Assembly: GCA_030448085.1 (NCBI GenBank)
Contig: JAUJNU010000010.1
Location: 1-31,757 of the forward strand
Reading direction: 5' to 3'
DNA from: Actinomycetota bacterium
Lineage (GTDB): Bacteria > Actinomycetota > UBA4738 > CADDZG01 > WHSQ01
DNA length: 31,757 bases
This document shows, piece by piece, positions 29,452 through 31,757 of this stretch (position 1 is the stretch's first letter; the number at the start of each line of letters is the position of its first letter). The position numbers and the translations under genes were made by a program. The notes under the pieces were generated by a model, which saw only the letters and a list, made by a program, of their open reading frames with translations, ran no database searches and had not been told where the DNA came from.

Positions 29452-30561
29452 TTACGGGGAGATCCGGTCCTTGATGACCTTCGTGAGCAGGGGGAACAGG
29501 GTGTAGAGGACGAGAGCCGTGACGGCCAGAGGCAGGGCCCAGATGACCTCGTCCCTGTCGAGGAAGGCGAGAGCCAGGCCCGTCCCCGCGGCGAGGGTCG
29601 ACCACACGTACATGACGAGAACCGCCGCCCTGTGCCCGTGCCCGAGGTCCATCAGGCGATGGTGCAGGTGCTCCTTGTCGGCGTGCCACACGCTCCTGCG
29701 CTTGCGCGCTCTCCGCACGATGGCGAACATGGCGTCGAGGAGGGGCACGGCCAGCACCGTGAGGGGGATCACGAGGGGCACGTAAGCGAGGAAGACCCCG
29801 GACGGCGAGGGTGAGGGCGCGGCCCCCGCGCTGCCGATGCCCGTCACCGTGGTCGCGCCGAGGACGAGCCCGAGCAGCATGCTCCCGGAGTCGCCCATGA
29901 AGATCCTGGCCGGATGGAAGTTGTAGCGCAAGAAGCCGAGTGCCGCCCCAACTATCAGGATCGAGAGCAGGGGGGCCGCCGAGGGAAGGGAGTACCCGAG
30001 CTCGCCGAGGCGGAACGTGTAGACGAAGAACGCCGAAGCCGCTATCGCGACGATGCCCGCGGCGAGACCGTCGAGCCCGTCCACGAGGTTCACGGCGTTC
30101 ATCATGGCCACGAGCCAGAAGACGGTCAGGAGGACCGAGACGTCATCTCCCAGTGACAGGACCTGGTCCGGGAGCAGCAGGTACTCCATCTTGACCCCGG
30201 CGAGGAACAGGATCCCCGCCGTGAATATCTGCCCGGCCAGCTTCACCGGCGCGTGGATCGGGCGGAAGTCGTCGATCACACCCAAGGCGAAGATCACGAT
30301 CGCGCCGATGGCGATCCCGAGGGGTTGGGACGAGCTGGTGAAGAGGTCCCGGAACTCGACCATGTTGTAGGCCACGATCCCCGCCACGAGGATCCCGAGG
30401 AAGATCGCCGTCCCGCCCAGGGTGGGGGTGGGGTTGGCGTGCACCTTCCTGTCGTTCGGATGATCGATCGCCCCTATCCGCCGGGACAGCCAGATCACGC
30501 CCGGCGTCGCGATGAAGCTCACGACTACGGCAACTAGGCCGACCAGCAGATAGGGAGTCAC
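29452..30561 (-). CDS. Undecaprenyl-phosphate GlcNAc-1-phosphate transferase, WecA/Rfe/TagO type
   Basis: 369 residues with about ten or eleven membrane segments. It moves a sugar-1-phosphate from a UDP-sugar to undecaprenyl phosphate, the first step of wall-polymer or arabinogalactan-linker synthesis. Motifs: HPNDRKVHANPTPTLGG near the start, VIDDFRPIHAPVKLAGQ with the acidic pair, NAVNLVDGLDGLAAG, FMGDSGSMLLG and the HLHHRLMDLGHGHR loop of the WecA branch (MraY lacks this form). It lies between glyA and the atp operon, the order known from Mycobacterium (rfe, Rv1302) and Streptomyces. The start is GTG 30561, 28 nt after glyA. The exact sugar is not decidable. Confidence 0.9.
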   Translation of the reverse strand: MTPYLLVGLVAVVVSFIATPGVIWLSRRIGAIDHPNDRKVHANPTPTLGGTAIFLGILVAGIVAYNMVEFRDLFTSSSQPLGIAIGAIVIFALGVIDDFRPIHAPVKLAGQIFTAGILFLAGVKMEYLLLPDQVLSLGDDVSVLLTVFWLVAMMNAVNLVDGLDGLAAGIVAIAASAFFVYTFRLGELGYSLPSAAPLLSILIVGAALGFLRYNFHPARIFMGDSGSMLLGLVLGATTVTGIGSAGAAPSPSPSGVFLAYVPLVIPLTVLAVPLLDAMFAIVRRARKRRSVWHADKEHLHHRLMDLGHGHRAAVLVMYVWSTLAAGTGLALAFLDRDEVIWALPLAVTALVLYTLFPLLTKVIKDRISP

Positions 30562-30589
30562 GGCCCTCAGCCTAGGGCGATGTGAAACA

Positions 30590-31757
30590 TCAGGGAACGT
30601 CCGGGTAGGGCTTGAAGCGATCGCTGAGGGCGACGACGCCGGAGCGGACCGCGCTCTTCCCCTCTTCAGTGTCGTCCTTCAGAGCCCGGGAGATCAGGCG
30701 GGCGACCTCCGAGACCTCCGTCTCCTTCATCCCGGTGGTGGTGATAGCCGGGGTGCCGATCCGGATGCCGGAGGCCACGAACGGCTTCTCCGGGTCGTAG
30801 GGGATCGCGTTCTTGTTGACGGTGATCCCCACCTCGTCCAGGCGAGCCTCTGCGACCTTCCCGGTAAGGCCGACCGGCCGCAGGTCCACCAGCATCAGAT
30901 GGTTGTCGGTTCCCCCGGAGACGATCCTCAGGCCCTCCTCCGTGAACGTCTCCGCCATCGCCCGGGCGTTCGCCACGACCTGGTGCGCGTAGGTCTTGAA
31001 CCCGTCCGATGCCGCCTCGGCGAAGGCCACGGCCTTCGCCGCGATCGAGTGCATGAGAGGGCCGCCCTGCCACCCCGGGAACACGCTCTTGTCGATCGCC
31101 TTGGCGTGCTCTTCGCGGCACATGATCATGGCGCCCCTCGGCCCCCGAAGCGTCTTGTGGGTCGTGCAGGTGACCACGTCGGCATGCTCGACCGGGTTCG
31201 GGTGGGCGCCACCTGCGACCAGCCCGATGAAGTGGGCGGCATCGACCACGAACAGAGCCCCGACCTCGTCGGCGATCGACCTGAATGCTGCGAAGTCCCA
31301 GATCCGGGAGTAAGCGGTGGCGCCGGCGACGATCAGGCGCGGGCGCTCCCTCAGGGCGATGTCCCGCACCTCGTCGAGGTCGATGCGCTCGTCCTCCTGG
31401 CGCACCCCGTAGGAGACGATCCTGAACATCTTGCCGGTGAAGTTCACGTGGGAGCCGTGCGTCAGGTGCCCCCCGTGTGCGAGCTCCATCCCCATGAAGG
31501 TGTCGCCTGGCTCGAGGAAGGCGAAGAAGGCCGCGGCGTTCGCGGACGCGCCCGCGTGCGGCTGTACGTTGACGTGCTCGGCGTTAAAGAGCTTCTTGGC
31601 GCGCTCGATGGCGAGGTTCTCGACTACATCGACGTGCTCACAGCCCCCGTAGTAGCGCTTGCCGGGATAGCCCTCGGCGTACTTGTTGGTGAGAGGGGTC
31701 CCGAGAGCGGCGAGGACGGCCGGGGAGGAGAAGTTCTCGGACGCGATCAGCTCGATC
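30590..31757 (-). CDS. glyA: Serine hydroxymethyltransferase GlyA, N-terminus cut by window edge
   Basis: Visible for 389 codons, entering from the right edge at [20 protein letters not shown], so about 25-30 N-terminal residues are missing. It interconverts serine and glycine with tetrahydrofolate. The substrate and PLP motifs are clear: [20 protein letters not shown], the glycine-rich [24 protein letters not shown], and the PLP lysine in [15 protein letters not shown]. The C-terminal small domain ends [11 protein letters not shown]. Frame intact. Probably cotranscribed with the following WecA-type gene. Confidence 0.95.
   Translation of the reverse strand, partial: IELIASENFSSPAVLAALGTPLTNKYAEGYPGKRYYGGCEHVDVVENLAIERAKKLFNAEHVNVQPHAGASANAAAFFAFLEPGDTFMGMELAHGGHLTHGSHVNFTGKMFRIVSYGVRQEDERIDLDEVRDIALRERPRLIVAGATAYSRIWDFAAFRSIADEVGALFVVDAAHFIGLVAGGAHPNPVEHADVVTCTTHKTLRGPRGAMIMCREEHAKAIDKSVFPGWQGGPLMHSIAAKAVAFAEAASDGFKTYAHQVVANARAMAETFTEEGLRIVSGGTDNHLMLVDLRPVGLTGKVAEARLDEVGITVNKNAIPYDPEKPFVASGIRIGTPAITTTGMKETEVSEVARLISRALKDDTEEGKSAVRSGVVALSDRFKPYPDVP

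Overview
The window is about 32 kb of GC-rich DNA with short intergenic gaps, frequent 1-4 nt gene overlaps (ATGA, GTGA, TGATG) and nearly all genes on the minus strand. Gene order points to an actinobacterium (Actinomycetota). A GlyA / WecA-type transferase / AtpZ / AtpI / atpBEFHAGDC run followed at a distance by murA matches the layout I recall from Mycobacterium and Streptomyces. MurA carries Asp where most bacteria have the catalytic Cys, as in mycobacteria. Several starts look leaderless. The lineage cannot be fixed further; an uncultivated actinobacterium is my guess.

Layout, left to right. (1) 1-2630, minus: an operon encoding an (R)-specific beta-oxidation or acyl-thioester module: a short-chain dehydrogenase resembling the MFE-2 dehydrogenase domain, a MaoC-N protein, a catalytic MaoC protein and a double-hotdog MaoC hydratase cut by the window edge. 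A palindromic operator lies near its start. (2) 2631-3097: a gene-poor interval that appears to hold an independent plus-strand transcript. It has a palindromic -10, a 22-codon leaderless ORF whose first codons are complementary to the 3' end of 16S rRNA, several hairpins and a strong intrinsic terminator. (3) 3098-8844, minus: cysteine desulfurase, MnmA, a methyltransferase, DNA ligase LigA and a phosphoesterase, all overlapping or nearly so. (4) 8986-10619, plus: a small membrane protein and a large protein that joins a kinase-like catalytic loop to a SAM methyltransferase. (5) 10623-13651, minus: enoyl-CoA hydratase, EtfB, EtfA and a small conserved protein. (6) 13674-14476, plus: a CoA-type Nudix hydrolase and a 58-residue membrane protein. 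(7) 14553-20333, minus: MurA, a SpoIID/LytB protein, a NifU-type scaffold, a MeaB-type GTPase and a B12 mutase large subunit whose substrate residues are of the isobutyryl-CoA mutase type. (8) 20405-21585, minus: a Lys-rich histone-H1-like protein. (9) 21739-29214, minus: the complete F1Fo ATP synthase operon with AtpZ and AtpI at the front and a CTG-start zinc-ribbon protein at the end; a CRP-type palindrome lies upstream. (10) 29452-31757, minus: a WecA/Rfe-type transferase and GlyA, cut by the right edge.

Five genes (ligA, etfB, meaB, nifU-like, histone-like) contain indels that break otherwise well-conserved frames: mostly single bases, plus an exact 20-bp tandem duplication in etfB and a scrambled stretch in meaB. 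So many lesions in core genes look more like consensus or assembly error than decay, but only reads can decide. The lipid and CoA theme recurs: two beta-oxidation modules, electron-transfer flavoprotein, an acyl-CoA mutase with its chaperone, and a CoA pyrophosphatase.
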